Source of the DNA: Candidatus Epulonipiscioides saccharophilum
GTDB taxonomy: Bacteria > Bacillota > Clostridia > Lachnospirales > Cellulosilyticaceae
Length of the DNA stretch: 33,423 bases
Assembly: GCA_002007295.1 (NCBI GenBank)
Contig: LNZM01000025.1
Location: 1 to 33,423 of the forward strand
Reading direction: 5' to 3'
Below are positions 9,835 to 18,969 of this stretch, one piece after another. A model generated the notes under the pieces. That model saw only the letters and a list, made by a program, of their open reading frames with translations. It was not told where the DNA came from and searched no databases. The translations under genes and the position numbers were made by a program. Every line of letters begins with the position of its first letter. Position 1 is the stretch's first letter.

Positions 9835-10809
9835 TTATTTTATACCTTTTACAAAAAATTGAATGGCCGGAGTAGAGGATGTAATTTTATCGAACTCAAA
9901 GCCTAAATTACGTAACCCTTCTATGATTTCGGGTAAGGCCTGAGCAGTTGTTATTTTATGTGGTGAATCATGAAGCAAAATAACGGCTGGATTAAGAACA
10001 GATGACTGATTTATTACAGAATTTACAATAACATTTTTCTCCTGAACTCCTTTTGCAGCATCCATTGAGTCAACATTCCAATCGAAGCGAACATAACCGT
10101 AAGAATTGGTTTCGTTTATTATGTCGGTCATAATGTTAGATCCGCCGTATCGATGACTGATCGTGTTATTAGATCCGCCGGGAAATCTTATAATATCTGG
10201 CGTATAATCTGCGGATGTTTCTATTAAGTTTTTTAATAAATGGATATCTGTTAGAAAAGCTTGTGGACTAGTATATATAGAAGAATATTCATGAGAATAA
10301 GAGTGAAGACCTATAGTATGACCTTCATCCACAATTCTTTTATATATATGAGCACTTTCAGGACGGCCCACAACAAAAAAAGTTGCTTTAATATTATACT
10401 CTTTTAAAGTATCTAATATTGTTTCCGTATTATAACTAGGTCCATCATCAAAAGTTAGATAGGCTATCTTACTAAATGAAGTTTTTTGTAACTCAGATAA
10501 ATTGGATTTTTCCAATGCTTCTTCCATTTCTAGAGTTAAACTATTAATTTGATTTAGAAGATCTTTGTGTTCTGTAATCAGTGTTTCTATTTCTTGCTCT
10601 AAGAATAATTTTCTCTCACTTAAAATATCCAATGGATTATTATGAGCATCTCGCTCCGTTGCAAAAGCTGTAGAAGATACAAGCAAAAATATTATCCCTA
10701 AAAGTAAAGCTACGTTAAATAATTTATAATTTAACTTACCGGATTTTTTCAAAATTTCACCTCTCATTTGGCAATCAAAATCATTTTCTTTAGTTTTTTT
10801 ATAATCCAT
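9835..10809 (-). CDS. Membrane-anchored polysaccharide deacetylase (NodB family, PgdA-like)
   Basis: A 324-residue extracytoplasmic enzyme, probably an N-deacetylase of peptidoglycan or another cell-wall glycan. One N-terminal membrane anchor (about 32-50), a coiled-coil stalk (about 60-105), then a NodB domain (about 113-320). All five NodB motifs are present: TFDDGP 119-124 (D121 base, D122 metal), HSYSH 169-173 (metal His pair), RFPGG 208-212, DWNVDSMD 243-250 and LLHDS 278-282 (H280). The frame opens at ATG 10809, where an AGAGG touches the ATG; a TTG at 10752 (Leu20, giving LKKSGK) has AGAGGTGA at proper distance and may be the true start. The substrate is inferred from the family. Confidence 0.85.
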   Translation of the reverse strand: MDYKKTKENDFDCQMRGEILKKSGKLNYKLFNVALLLGIIFLLVSSTAFATERDAHNNPLDILSERKLFLEQEIETLITEHKDLLNQINSLTLEMEEALEKSNLSELQKTSFSKIAYLTFDDGPSYNTETILDTLKEYNIKATFFVVGRPESAHIYKRIVDEGHTIGLHSYSHEYSSIYTSPQAFLTDIHLLKNLIETSADYTPDIIRFPGGSNNTISHRYGGSNIMTDIINETNSYGYVRFDWNVDSMDAAKGVQEKNVIVNSVINQSSVLNPAVILLHDSPHKITTAQALPEIIEGLRNLGFEFDKITSSTPAIQFFVKGIK

Positions 10810-10894
10810 CCTCTAAGGTAGAAGTAAGAGAGTTGTTAAGTATATTCTATAAATAGTTTTTGGTTGTATTTTCTATATATATCGTACTTAGATT

Positions 10895-10924
10895 ATTATA
10901 CCCATAATAACATAAAAAAAACAA
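10895..10924 (-). promoter_or_regulatory. Probable promoter of the deacetylase gene
   Basis: Minus strand TTGTTT (10924-10919), 18-base spacer, perfect TATAAT (10900-10895), about 85 bases upstream of the deacetylase start. The -35 is weak, the -10 exact. Confidence 0.5.
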
Positions 10925-10968
10925 GCATATTAAAAAATAAACGATGTATTGAAAATACTCAGCAATAA

Positions 10969-11133
10969 TTATTTAGAACTATCTTTAGATAAATTTGACA
11001 TTTTATTATTAAAATCATTTTCCATATCATGATCATAACCGCAAGCATTACAATGATACCCAATAACTTCCCCTAAAGATACGTTTACCTCTTCACAAAA
11101 ATTAATTATACTGTTGCATTTTGGACACTTCAT
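10969..11133 (-). CDS. Small zinc-knuckle protein (54 aa)
   Basis: A 54-residue protein beginning MKCPKCNSII, with CPKC at 3-6 and CNACGYDHD at 28-36; C3, C6, C28 and C31 would bind one zinc ion, and C13 is extra. The tail is polar and Asn/Ser/Lys-rich. The start ATG at 11133 is preceded by AAGGAGGAG and a consensus promoter at 11169-11197, so it is very likely a real gene despite its size. Function unknown. It resembles the 68-residue protein at 9572-9778 with its two knuckles in reversed order. Confidence 0.8.
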   Translation of the reverse strand: MKCPKCNSIINFCEEVNVSLGEVIGYHCNACGYDHDMENDFNNKMSNLSKDSSK

Positions 11134-11168
11134 TTAAACTCCTCCTTAATATGTATAGTTTTTATCAT

Positions 11169-11197
11169 ATTTTAACAATGTATCCATTTTTTGTCAA
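11169..11197 (-). promoter_or_regulatory. Promoter of the 54-residue zinc-knuckle gene
   Basis: Minus strand TTGACA (11197-11192), 17-base spacer, TAAAAT (11174-11169), about 36 bases upstream of the ATG. Near-consensus sigma-A promoter. Confidence 0.8.
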
Positions 11198-11525
11198 TAT
11201 ATTAAATTAACTTGTTTAATATTTATTATTTAGAAATAACTATACTTGGCAAAAATTGGTTTTAAAACAACGGTATAATGTTGTAATTTAATTAAATCGC
11301 AAAAGTACAAGCAAACATTTATGAAAGATGTTCTAGTTTCAATTTTAAATATATCTGTGGTAAAAATATCTAAAAAACATTGTAAAAATAAAGAAAGGAT
11401 TATTTATATTGCTAATTATAAAAAATATATACTTTTTTTCCTATGAAAATAATAGTAAGTGTGTTATAGTGTTTCTTGACAAGCTAAAAAATAAAAAAGC
11501 TTAATTTTTTTTAAAGGAGACTCAT
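11198..11525 (+). promoter_or_regulatory. rpsD upstream region with possible extended -10 promoter
   Basis: AT-rich, gene-free stretch between the divergent zinc-knuckle gene and rpsD. The best rpsD promoter candidate is TGTTATAGT (11462-11470), an extended -10 with no good -35. Between it and the ribosome binding site (AAAGGAG, 11513-11519) lies a small hairpin, AAGCT...AGCTT (11481-11502), in the 5' leader, where S4 autoregulation could act. I see no match to a known S4 leader. A second hairpin, CAACggtataatGTTG, lies near 11270. Confidence 0.35.
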
Positions 11526-12116
11526 ATGGCAAAAATGATGGGTCCTCGTTTTAAGATGTGCCGAAGCCTTGGATTAAACGTAGTAGGCCACCCTAAAGCG
11601 ATGGACAGAGCAAAACAGGGAACAAGCAGAGACGCAAGAAAATTATCGGAGTATGGAGTACAATTGTTAGAAAAACAAAGACTACGTTCATATTACGGTG
11701 TCTTGGAGAAACAGTTCGTGAGATACGTAGATAAGGCATTTCGCGCTGGTAGTAACCCAGGACCAATTATCTTAACGTCGCTTGAGATGCGTCTTGACAA
11801 TATTGTTTATAGAATGGGCTTTGCACGCTCTATTAGACAAGCAAGACAAATGGTAAACCATGGTCATTTTTTAATAAATGGAAATAAAGTGGATAGACCT
11901 TCATACGCATTAAAAGAGGGCGACAAAATAACAGTTAGCGAAAGATCAAAAGAAAGCAAAATATTTGGAGAAAATATGTTGAACAATAATTTTGCTCTAC
12001 CTTATCTAGAGATGGATATTGATAATTTAACAGGTACAGTAATAAGAAAACCTTCCAGAGAAGAATTACCAATAGAAATCAACGAACAACTGATAATAGA
12101 GTTCTATTCAAGATAA
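11526..12116 (+). CDS. rpsD: 30S ribosomal protein S4, zinc-free type
   Basis: A 196-residue S4, a primary 16S rRNA-binding protein that starts small-subunit assembly at the 5' domain. N-terminal domain 1-90 followed by the S4 RNA-binding domain about 85-150 (LEMRLDNIVYRMGFA, SIRQARQMVNHGHFLING). The N-terminal zinc-binding cysteines of C+ type S4 are absent (only C12). The MAKMMGPRFKMCRSLGLNV start matches the stand-alone S4 variant found in many Clostridia, which usually also carry a second S4 gene in the rpsM-rpsK-rpoA operon. The ATG follows AAAGGAG. It is monocistronic, the only plus-strand gene here, and has its own terminator. Genes in this position elsewhere are often autoregulated. 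Confidence 0.95.
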   Translation: MAKMMGPRFKMCRSLGLNVVGHPKAMDRAKQGTSRDARKLSEYGVQLLEKQRLRSYYGVLEKQFVRYVDKAFRAGSNPGPIILTSLEMRLDNIVYRMGFARSIRQARQMVNHGHFLINGNKVDRPSYALKEGDKITVSERSKESKIFGENMLNNNFALPYLEMDIDNLTGTVIRKPSREELPIEINEQLIIEFYSR

Positions 12117-12168
12117 TTAACTAATATAAAAATACTCAACAATATTTTTTATTTTTGTGTTACTACAG

Positions 12169-12200
12169 AGGCCATGGACAAAAAATGTTCATGGCCTTTT
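12169..12200 (+). terminator. Rho-independent terminator of rpsD
   Basis: AGGCCATGGACA, loop AAAAA, TGTTCATGGCCT (one G-U pair), then TTTT. It lies 53 bases after the rpsD stop and faces the convergent small gene at 12248-12385. Confidence 0.85.
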
Positions 12201-12247
12201 CGTACATAACTAAGTAGACTAGGGATTGGCCAGATCCTTAGTAAATT

Positions 12248-12385
12248 TTACTGCTGTTGTTTTAATTTTTGGCAAGCAGTTAGATTTGCTTTATGCTTCT
12301 CACGACATGCTCTGCAATTTCCATGGTTTGGGCACCCAACATTTTTACATACGCATTCTTGCTTTTTGTGTTGCTCATTTTGCAT
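12248..12385 (-). CDS. Small Cys-rich protein (45 aa)
   Basis: A 45-residue protein starting MQNEQHKKQECVC with six Cys at 11, 13, 18, 24, 27 and 38 and the motif CPNHGNCRACREKH. It resembles short Clostridial proteins of unknown function that share a C-P-x-H-G-x-C-x-x-C core, probably metal-binding. The ATG at 12385 is preceded by GGGAGG at good spacing and by a near-perfect promoter at 12420-12448. It is convergent with rpsD. No function can be given. Confidence 0.75.
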   Translation of the reverse strand: MQNEQHKKQECVCKNVGCPNHGNCRACREKHKANLTACQKLKQQQ

Positions 12386-12419
12386 TTATAAAATACCTCC
12401 CTTAATAAAACTTAAATAG

Positions 12420-12448
12420 ATTATAATATGATTTAGAAAAAAAATCAA
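12420..12448 (-). promoter_or_regulatory. Promoter of the 45-residue Cys-rich gene
   Basis: Minus strand TTGATT (12448-12443), 17-base spacer, TATAAT (12425-12420), about 35 bases upstream of the ATG. Confidence 0.75.
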
Positions 12449-12450
12449 TA

Positions 12451-12628
12451 ACTATTCAATAATTAATTGAAGTATTTGGTGCAACCATAAGCAACACTTT
12501 ATAATTTTTATCAATTACACATGCTAACGCAAAAAATTATTCAATAATTAGTTGGTTGATAAGGGTCCCCGACACAACCATAAGAAACACTTTATAATTT
12601 TTATCAATTACACATGCTAACGCAAAAA
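12451..12628 (-). repeat. Two degenerate tandem copies of the ilvB 3' end
   Basis: Units at 12451-12535 (85 bp) and 12536-12628 (93 bp) repeat the last about 93 bp of ilvB (12629-12721). The unit next to ilvB still reads CVIDKNYKVFLMV...INQLIIE-stop in the ilvB frame, against CVIDKDDKVLPMV...INQLIIE in the gene. The outer unit has lost 8 bases. The two copies are more alike to each other (for example an identical CAATTACACATGCTAACGC) than either is to ilvB, so the tail was copied, diverged, and was copied again. Confidence 0.9.
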
Positions 12629-12629
12629 A

Positions 12630-14309
12630 TTATTCAATGATTAATTGGTTGATAGGGGTCCCCGGCGCAACCATCGGCAACACTTTGTCATCCTTATCAA
12701 TTACGCAATCTATTACAGCGGGTTGATTTTTGGATAAAGCTAAGGCAAATATTTCTTCAAATTCTTTTATATTAGTAGCACGGTATCCATCCACAAAATA
12801 AGATTCAGCTAACTTCACGAAATCTGGACCACGATCTAAAACAGTTTGTGAATATCTTTGGTCATAAAATAAATTTTGCCACTGTCTAACCATACCTAAA
12901 ACGCTATTATTTAAAATAACAATAATAATCGGCAAGTTATAATATTGGATAGTAGAAAGTTCGTTGCTATTCATCCTAAAAGAACCGTCACCAGCAATCT
13001 GAACGATATGTTTATTAGGGGCTGCGAACGATGCTCCAATACTTGCGCCGGTTCCGAATCCCATTGTGCCTAGCCCACCGGAACTGATAAAGGTACGAGG
13101 ATAGCGATAGCAAAAAAATTGGGCTGCCCACATTTGATGTTGACCGACTTCGGTTGTGATGATAGCTTCTCCATTTGTGAGAGTATCGATGGATTCTATT
13201 ATATCCTTACCGTTAAGAACACCACTAATTGAGTGTTTGATAGTATGCTTAGTTTTCCATTTTTCTACTCTTGCTATCCATTCTGGGTGAGACAAAACTG
13301 GCAAACGACTATTTAATGCGGCCAAAACTTTTTTGGCATCACTGATTATGCTTAAGGTTATTGGTACATTTTTATCTATTTCGGCCGGATCTATATCTAT
13401 ATGAATTATTTTGGCTGCCTTCGCAAATTCTTTTATGCTACTAGTTACTCGGTCGCTAAATCTGGCTCCAATAGCAATGAGTAGATCACATTTCATGATA
13501 CCTTCATTAGAAGCGACACCGCCATGCATTCCTACAAGTCCGGTAGATAAAGGATGATCTTGTGGAAAAGCACCGGCTCCCATGAGAGTGTTAGAAACAG
13601 GAGCATCGATTTTTTCAGCAAATTCTAAGAGTTCCTTTTCGGCTCCACTAATAATAATGCCCCCGCCCATGTAGATGAAAGGTTTTTGGGCATCCTTAAT
13701 CATGGCGACAGCATCGTTGATGTCTGATTCTACAAGTTCCTCTTCGGGTTTTAGGCTGTCGGAACGGAAATCGTCTAGATTTTTTAATAGTTCAAAATCC
13801 GTTTCTTTGATGGTAACATCTTTGGGTATATCTATTAATACAGGGCCAGGTCGTCCGGTTTTAGCGATAAGAAAAGCTTCACGAATAGTGTAAGCTAAAT
13901 CCTCTACTTGTTTTACAATATAATTGTGTTTAGTTATACTTCTAGTTACGCCGGTTATATCGATTTCTTGAAAAGAATCTTTACCTAATAAAGGTACGCC
14001 AACGTTTCCGGTGATAGCAATCATAGGGATGGAGTCCATATAAGCGGTAGCGATTCCAGTAACTAGATTAGTTGCGCCAGGGCCAGAGGTAGCGATACAG
14101 ACACCAACTTTGCCAGAAACACGAGAGTAAGCGTCGGCTGCGTGTGCGGCCCCTTGTTCATGGGCGGTTAATACATGAGTTATTTTATCGCTAGCTTTGT
14201 AAAGTTCGTCGTAAATTTGTAAAACGGCTCCACCCGGATAACCGAAAACAGTATCGACACCTTGTTCTTTTAAACATTCTATTAAAATTTGTGAACCATT
14301 TAGTTTCAC
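12630..14309 (-). CDS. ilvB: Acetolactate synthase, large (catalytic) subunit
   Basis: A 559-residue TPP enzyme catalysing the first common step of branched-chain amino acid synthesis: two pyruvate to acetolactate, or pyruvate plus 2-ketobutyrate to acetohydroxybutyrate. Catalytic E51 in TAHEQGAAHAADAYSR; FAD/central domain with GARFSDRVTS 281-290; TPP-binding VGQHQMW 388-394 and GDGSFRMNSNE 440-450 ending in NN 467-468. The start is GTG at 14309, preceded by AAGGAGG, giving VKLNGSQ; the frame runs on upstream through a repeat element but that part has no ribosome binding site. No ilvN regulatory subunit gene is in the window. It lies 231 bases after ilvD with repeats between, and its 3' end has been duplicated downstream (12451-12628). 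Confidence 0.95.
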   Translation of the reverse strand: MKLNGSQILIECLKEQGVDTVFGYPGGAVLQIYDELYKASDKITHVLTAHEQGAAHAADAYSRVSGKVGVCIATSGPGATNLVTGIATAYMDSIPMIAITGNVGVPLLGKDSFQEIDITGVTRSITKHNYIVKQVEDLAYTIREAFLIAKTGRPGPVLIDIPKDVTIKETDFELLKNLDDFRSDSLKPEEELVESDINDAVAMIKDAQKPFIYMGGGIIISGAEKELLEFAEKIDAPVSNTLMGAGAFPQDHPLSTGLVGMHGGVASNEGIMKCDLLIAIGARFSDRVTSSIKEFAKAAKIIHIDIDPAEIDKNVPITLSIISDAKKVLAALNSRLPVLSHPEWIARVEKWKTKHTIKHSISGVLNGKDIIESIDTLTNGEAIITTEVGQHQMWAAQFFCYRYPRTFISSGGLGTMGFGTGASIGASFAAPNKHIVQIAGDGSFRMNSNELSTIQYYNLPIIIVILNNSVLGMVRQWQNLFYDQRYSQTVLDRGPDFVKLAESYFVDGYRATNIKEFEEIFALALSKNQPAVIDCVIDKDDKVLPMVAPGTPINQLIIE

Positions 14310-14411
14310 GAAACTTCCTCCTTGAATTTTTATTTTTAGGTGCTTCACTTTTAGCGAAGCTGACTGTGAGGTTTTCATGGTGCTATGGCCTCGTATTTTT
14401 GCATTTGAACT

Positions 14412-14490
14412 TCGCACTTGACCTTAGCCTTCCTCTTGAGGAAGGTGTCAGCGAAGCTGACGGATCAAGTAAAAGAGCGAAACGAGGCTA
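14412..14490. repeat. Palindromic intergenic repeat, subfamily A
   Basis: CACTTGACCTTAG, then the hairpin CCTTCCTCTTGAGGAAGG (14429-14446), the perfect arm pair GTCAGCGAAGCTGAC, then GGATCAAGTAAAAGAGCGAAACGAGG. Fills most of the ilvD-ilvB gap together with a partial copy near 14340-14400 (AGCGAAGCTGACTGTGAGG). Confidence 0.8.
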
Positions 14491-14495
14491 ATGGA

Positions 14496-14540
14496 TTTAA
14501 ATACTGCTCCTATGCTAGCCGAGGACATGAGATTAGCTTC
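14496..14540 (-). repeat. Copy of the ilvD 3' end
   Basis: Forty-five bases directly after the ilvD stop repeat the gene's last codons at a 48-base offset. In frame the copy reads NLMSSASIGAVFK against [13 protein letters not shown] in ilvD; the stop codon is lost in the copy. It is the shortest of the four 3'-tail duplications in this window. Confidence 0.85.
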
Positions 14541-16199
14541 TTATTTAAATACTGCTCCTGTGCTAGCCGAGGATACGAGCTTAGCATATCTGGATAAATA
14601 TCCGGTCTTTACTTTTGGTTCAGGTTGAACTAATGCAGCATATCTTTGGGCTATTTCTGTTTCTGAAATATTTAAGCAGATTGTACATTCGTTCATATCT
14701 ATGCTTATGATATCCCCATTTTCAACTATAGCTATCATTCCACCTTCGGCCGCTTCTGGAGAAACATGGCCAATGCATGCTCCACGAGTTGCTCCGGAAA
14801 ATCTTCCATCTGTGATTAAGGCAACATCTTTGTCTAAGCCCATGCCAGCTAAAGTAGCTGTAGGAGAAAGCATTTCACGCATACCCGGACCACCTTTAGG
14901 ACCTTCATATCTAATTACAATGATGTCCCCTTTCTGTATTTCTTCATTTGATATGGCCATGGAAGCTTCTTCTTCACTATTGAAAACTTTGGCTGGCCCA
15001 GAGTGTTTGATCATTTCAGGAGCGACCGCCGAGCGTTTTACAACACAACCGTCGGGCGCTAAATTTCCTTTGAGTACAGCGATTCCGCCGGTTTTGGAGT
15101 AAGGAGCATCGACAGGACGAATTACGGTTGGATCTAAATTGATTACATCAACTAGATTCATTCTTAAGTTTTCACCAGTTACGGTAATAATATCCTGATT
15201 TAATAAATTTTTGTGAGTAAGTTCTTTCATGACGGCCATAACGCCACCGGCAAAATATAGATCTTCCATGTGATGAGGGCCGGCTGGAGCAAGTTTACAC
15301 AAGTTAGGAGTTCTATCTGAAACACCGTTGGCTATGTCCAAATTAATCTCGACTTCTGCTTCATGGGCAATGGCCGGTAAATGTAACATAGTGTTGGTGC
15401 TGCAACCAAGGGCCATGTCGACGGTTAAAGCATTTAAGAAAGAATCTTTGGTTAAGATATCTCTAATTTTTATATTTTTTTCTAGCAAATTCATGATGGC
15501 CATACCGCTGTACTTAGCTAATCTGATTCTTTCAGCATATACAGCTGGAATGCTACCGTTACCAGGCAATGCTATGCCCAAAACTTCGGACATACAGTTC
15601 ATGCTGTTTGCAGTGAACATACCTGCACAAGAGCCACAAGTTGGACATGTTTTATTTTCGTATTCGCTTAATTCGTCTAAGCTCATTGTACCGGCCTGAA
15701 CTTTTCCGACAGCTTCGAAGATTAGGGATAGGCTAACTTTTTTATCACCGATTTTCCCAGCCAACATCGGCCCACCACTAACTAGGATGGTAGGCAAATT
15801 TAGCCTAGCAGCGCCCATGAGCATTCCAGGTACTATCTTGTCACAATTAGGTACTAATACTAGTGCGTCGAATCCGTGAGCTTTGGCCATGCATTCAATC
15901 GAATCGGCAATTAATTCTCTGGTTACGAGAGAGTATTTCATCCCTTCGTGGCCCATGGCAATGCCGTCGCATACGCCGATTGCTGGTATTTCTATCGGTG
16001 TTCCACCGGACATTCTGATACCGCTTTTTACGGCAGCTGTTATTTGATCTAATTGCGTATGACCGGGCACAATTTCGCTTTTAGCATTCACTATACCGAT
16101 TAATGGTCTTTGTATTTCTTCATCTGTATATCCCATAGCTTTAAATAAAGAACGGTGTGGCGCTTTGGCTATACCGTGTTTTACAACATCACTTTTCAT
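14541..16199 (-). CDS. ilvD: Dihydroxy-acid dehydratase
   Basis: A 552-residue Fe-S enzyme that dehydrates 2,3-dihydroxy-isovalerate and 2,3-dihydroxy-3-methylvalerate to the 2-keto acids. The IlvD/Edd family motifs are present: [10 protein letters not shown] (C119, with K121 the usual carbamylated lysine) and [19 protein letters not shown] (C185, C188, C191). GCSTNT at about 275 and [19 protein letters not shown] near the C-terminus complete the picture. Length is normal. The ATG at 16199 is preceded by AAGGAGA. It is separated from ilvE by 740 bases of repeat DNA and from ilvB by 231 bases. The last 14 codons are duplicated downstream. Confidence 0.96.
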   Translation of the reverse strand: MKSDVVKHGIAKAPHRSLFKAMGYTDEEIQRPLIGIVNAKSEIVPGHTQLDQITAAVKSGIRMSGGTPIEIPAIGVCDGIAMGHEGMKYSLVTRELIADSIECMAKAHGFDALVLVPNCDKIVPGMLMGAARLNLPTILVSGGPMLAGKIGDKKVSLSLIFEAVGKVQAGTMSLDELSEYENKTCPTCGSCAGMFTANSMNCMSEVLGIALPGNGSIPAVYAERIRLAKYSGMAIMNLLEKNIKIRDILTKDSFLNALTVDMALGCSTNTMLHLPAIAHEAEVEINLDIANGVSDRTPNLCKLAPAGPHHMEDLYFAGGVMAVMKELTHKNLLNQDIITVTGENLRMNLVDVINLDPTVIRPVDAPYSKTGGIAVLKGNLAPDGCVVKRSAVAPEMIKHSGPAKVFNSEEEASMAISNEEIQKGDIIVIRYEGPKGGPGMREMLSPTATLAGMGLDKDVALITDGRFSGATRGACIGHVSPEAAEGGMIAIVENGDIISIDMNECTICLNISETEIAQRYAALVQPEPKVKTGYLSRYAKLVSSASTGAVFK

Positions 16200-16224
16200 T
16201 TTAAAATCTCCTTAATAATATTTA

Positions 16225-16935
16225 TACTTGATCTTAGCCTTCCATAGCCTCCCTCGGGCATAGGCGGGAACTTAAGTTCTCATGTATGCCTTCCGGGGGA
16301 GTTGGTACAAAATTGTGAGGAAGCGGTACTACCTTCCGGCTTCATAACATTGCAAGGTAACGCGCACTTAAGCCTTCCTCTTGAGGAAGGTGGACGCGAA
16401 GCGGACGGATAGAGTAAAAGAGCGAAGCGACACTGCGAAGCAGACAGATAGAGTAAAAGAGCGAAGCGACACTGCGAAGTTGACTGAAGAGTACTACAAG
16501 TTGTGCTTACTTCGCTTTAATTTTTTCGTTAATTTTCTTTTTCTTAAGTTCCCATGTATGCCTGGAAGGGGAGCAGGTTACCCACACCCTTAGTTAACTT
16601 CGTCAAAAGGTGATTACGGAGTAAGCACTCCAGAAGGACCCCTCAGTCAGCTTCGCTGACAGCTCCCCTGGAAGGGGAGCAGGACCACTTCCCCGCAATT
16701 TTGTGACAGCTTCAGGTTGCCCGCCTCTTAGTTAGCTTCGCCAAAAGATTCTTAAGTTCCCGGCTATGCCCCTGGAAGAGGAGCAGGTCACTTCCCTGCA
16801 ATGTTGTGAAGTCGGAGGGAAGCACCCAAGCAGTAAATGACTAAGGGGTCGGTACCCTGCTCCCCTTAGTAAATCACCTCCCAACCTCTCAGTCACTACG
16901 TGACAGCTCTCCTAGAAGGAGAGCCGGGAGCCTTT
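16225..16935. repeat. Composite block of palindromic repeats
   Basis: About 700 bases between ilvE and ilvD with no credible gene. It holds a subfamily A element (16366-16420; CCTTCCTCTTGAGGAAGG then GGACGCGAAGCGGACGG), two tandem 39-base copies of GATAGAGTAAAAGAGCGAAGCGACACTGCG-like sequence (16408-16446, 16447-16485), and several subfamily B pieces (GCTCCCCTGGAAGGGGAGC at 16661-16679, with GTCAGCTTCGCTGACAG beside it). Pieces of CTTAAGTTCCC(A/G)(T/G)GTATGCC and CACAAAATTG-like motifs join them. Reading frames across it are repeat artefacts. Confidence 0.8.
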
Positions 16936-16939
16936 AAGC

Positions 16940-17818
16940 TTATTTTATATCTATACCATCAACTTTAGTATGAGCTTGGAATGCTGCTAACAATTTTTTA
17001 GTAATGGGGCCACAAACTCCGTCGCCGATTATTCGTTCGTCTACGCTAGTCACGGCTATAACTTCAGCTGCGGTTCCGGTTAGGAAGCATTCGTCAGCAT
17101 TATATAGGTTATACTGAGTAAATTCCTTTTCTAAAACGGTATAGCCTAAATCTTTGGCAAGTTTAATAACAGTATTTCTAGTTATGCCGTCTAGAATACC
17201 GACATGGATCGGTGGAGTCAAAATGACACCATCTTTAATTATAAAAATGTTATCGCCAGTACATTCGGCGACGATACCATCATGGTTCAGCATCAAGGCT
17301 TCTGGCACGCCGGCTTGGTTAGCTTGAATTTTAGCCAAAATATTATTGAGATAATTCAAAGATTTTATTTGCGGATCAATTATGGTAGATTTATTTCTAC
17401 GTTGAGAAGCCGTAATAATAGGCATACCTTTTTCGTACATTGCCTTTGGATACAAAGTAATATTAGCTGCTATACAAAAGATGCTGGCTTTATTGCATTT
17501 AGTTGGACTAAGGCCGAGATCGCCTTTACCTCGGGTTACTACTAAGCGGATATATCCGTCAGTTAAATTATTTCGTTTACATGTTTCTACAATAATGTTG
17601 GCGACTTCATCTTTAGTAAAAGGTATGTCCAACATTAAGGCTTTAGCAGCAAAAAATAGCCTATCGATATGTTCTTTACCTTTAAAAACTTTTCCATTGT
17701 ATGCTCTGATACCTTCAAAAATTCCGTCCCCGTATAGTATACCATGATCAAAAACGGAAATTTTAGCTTCGCTTTCTTTTAAAAACTCGCCATCAATATA
17801 AATTATTTTTTCACTCAT
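16940..17818 (-). CDS. ilvE: Branched-chain amino acid aminotransferase
   Basis: A 292-residue fold-type IV PLP enzyme catalysing the last, reversible transamination giving valine, leucine and isoleucine. [18 protein letters not shown] at 23-40 is the class IV N-terminal motif; K152 in [10 protein letters not shown] is the PLP lysine; the EC-TGDNIF block near 208-215 and the TGTAAEV block near 258 are PLP phosphate and cofactor contacts. The length suits the short bacterial type. The ATG overlaps the leuB stop by 8 bases (AATGAGTGA) with AAAGGA upstream, so translation is probably coupled to leuB. A long repeat block follows. Confidence 0.94.
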   Translation of the reverse strand: MSEKIIYIDGEFLKESEAKISVFDHGILYGDGIFEGIRAYNGKVFKGKEHIDRLFFAAKALMLDIPFTKDEVANIIVETCKRNNLTDGYIRLVVTRGKGDLGLSPTKCNKASIFCIAANITLYPKAMYEKGMPIITASQRRNKSTIIDPQIKSLNYLNNILAKIQANQAGVPEALMLNHDGIVAECTGDNIFIIKDGVILTPPIHVGILDGITRNTVIKLAKDLGYTVLEKEFTQYNLYNADECFLTGTAAEVIAVTSVDERIIGDGVCGPITKKLLAAFQAHTKVDGIDIK

Positions 17819-18914
17819 TATTAATAATCCTTTCGCAAATTGCTTCGCCCATTTCTGTTGTACCGACTAATTTACATCCTTCGGTAAAAATATCTTTGGT
17901 GCGATAGCCTTCAGCCAGAACATTTTTTACAGCTGTTTCTATGGCTTGGGCTTCTTTTTCCATGTCAAATGAATATCTGCACATCATTGCTACAGATAGT
18001 ATTGTGGCTATTGGGTTTGCTATATCCTCCCCAGCGATGTCCGGAGCACTGCCGTGGCTAGGCTCATATAAGCCTAGTTTTGTTTCGCCCAAACTAGCTG
18101 ATGGTAGCATTCCTATAGATCCTGTTATCATGCTCGCTTCATCCGATAAAATGTCTCCGAACATGTTTGTTGTTATAATTACGTCAAATTGTTTTGGATT
18201 AACTACTAGTTGCATTGCAGCATTGTCCACGTACATATGACTATATTTTATATTTGGAAAATCTTTGGCTACTTCAGTTGTTATTTCTCGCCAAAGTTTT
18301 GATGTTTCTAAGACGTTGGCTTTGTCGACAACAACAACGTTTTTGTTACGCTTCATTGCAATCTCAAATCCGGTCTTTAGGATTCTGCGGATTTCTTGTT
18401 TGCTGTAAAACATTTCATCCGTAGCATAGCTGTATTCATCATTTTCTTCGTCGGTAAATCTGGATTTTTTACCGAAATAAATTCCACTGGTTAGTTCACG
18501 GACTATCATTATATCCATGCTATCGCCTACGATACTTTCCTTTAATGGGCAAGCCTGACTTAATTCGGGATACAGAATAGCTGGACGCAGGTTAGAAAAT
18601 AAATTTAATTCTTTACGAATTTTTAGTAGTCCTTTTTCTGGTCTATCCCCAGTGGGATGATCAGCCCAACGGTTGATGTTCGGATCGCCGCCGACCGCGC
18701 CGAGTAAGACAGCGTCAGCTTGTTTACATTTTTCTATTGTTTTATCTGGCAAAGAGCAGTTCTCAGTTTCTAGGGCTACTTCACCAATCATTTGTTCGTC
18801 AATAATGAAGCCATGATCGAACTTATCACCAATTTCATGTAAGACCATAACGGCCTGCATAATTATTTCTGGACCGATACCGTCTCCAGGTAAAATTACT
18901 ATTCGCTTTGTCAT
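17811..18914 (-). CDS. leuB: 3-isopropylmalate dehydrogenase
   Basis: A 367-residue NAD-dependent decarboxylating dehydrogenase that oxidises 3-isopropylmalate to 2-ketoisocaproate in leucine synthesis. N-terminus [17 protein letters not shown]; substrate-binding arginines in the [14 protein letters not shown] region; [10 protein letters not shown] and the [20 protein letters not shown] signature with the metal-binding aspartates; C-terminal [18 protein letters not shown]. The ATG at 18914 has a strong AGGAGG 11 bases upstream; the frame extends further but without a start signal. It has its own promoter (18970-18998) and is translationally coupled to ilvE. It is separated from the other leu genes by the siderophore cluster. 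Confidence 0.96.
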   Translation of the reverse strand: MTKRIVILPGDGIGPEIIMQAVMVLHEIGDKFDHGFIIDEQMIGEVALETENCSLPDKTIEKCKQADAVLLGAVGGDPNINRWADHPTGDRPEKGLLKIRKELNLFSNLRPAILYPELSQACPLKESIVGDSMDIMIVRELTSGIYFGKKSRFTDEENDEYSYATDEMFYSKQEIRRILKTGFEIAMKRNKNVVVVDKANVLETSKLWREITTEVAKDFPNIKYSHMYVDNAAMQLVVNPKQFDVIITTNMFGDILSDEASMITGSIGMLPSASLGETKLGLYEPSHGSAPDIAGEDIANPIATILSVAMMCRYSFDMEKEAQAIETAVKNVLAEGYRTKDIFTEGCKLVGTTEMGEAICERIINNE

Positions 18915-18969
18915 AAGAGAATCGCCTCCTAGTTTAATTAATTTAGTGTTATAAATTAATTTGATTATT

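Noticed and set aside
11476-11506. TTGACA as the -35 of an rpsD promoter
   Set aside because: The matching -10 would need a 19-base spacer and place the transcript start on the ribosome binding site.
16408-16485. CRISPR-like array
   Set aside because: Only two adjacent 39-base copies with no spacers of even length and no cas genes; same sequence as the dispersed palindromic repeats.
16381-16593. 70-codon plus-strand frame with repeated DRVKERSDTAK
   Set aside because: It is translation of two 39-base intergenic repeats; no ribosome binding site, and no match to a protein family.
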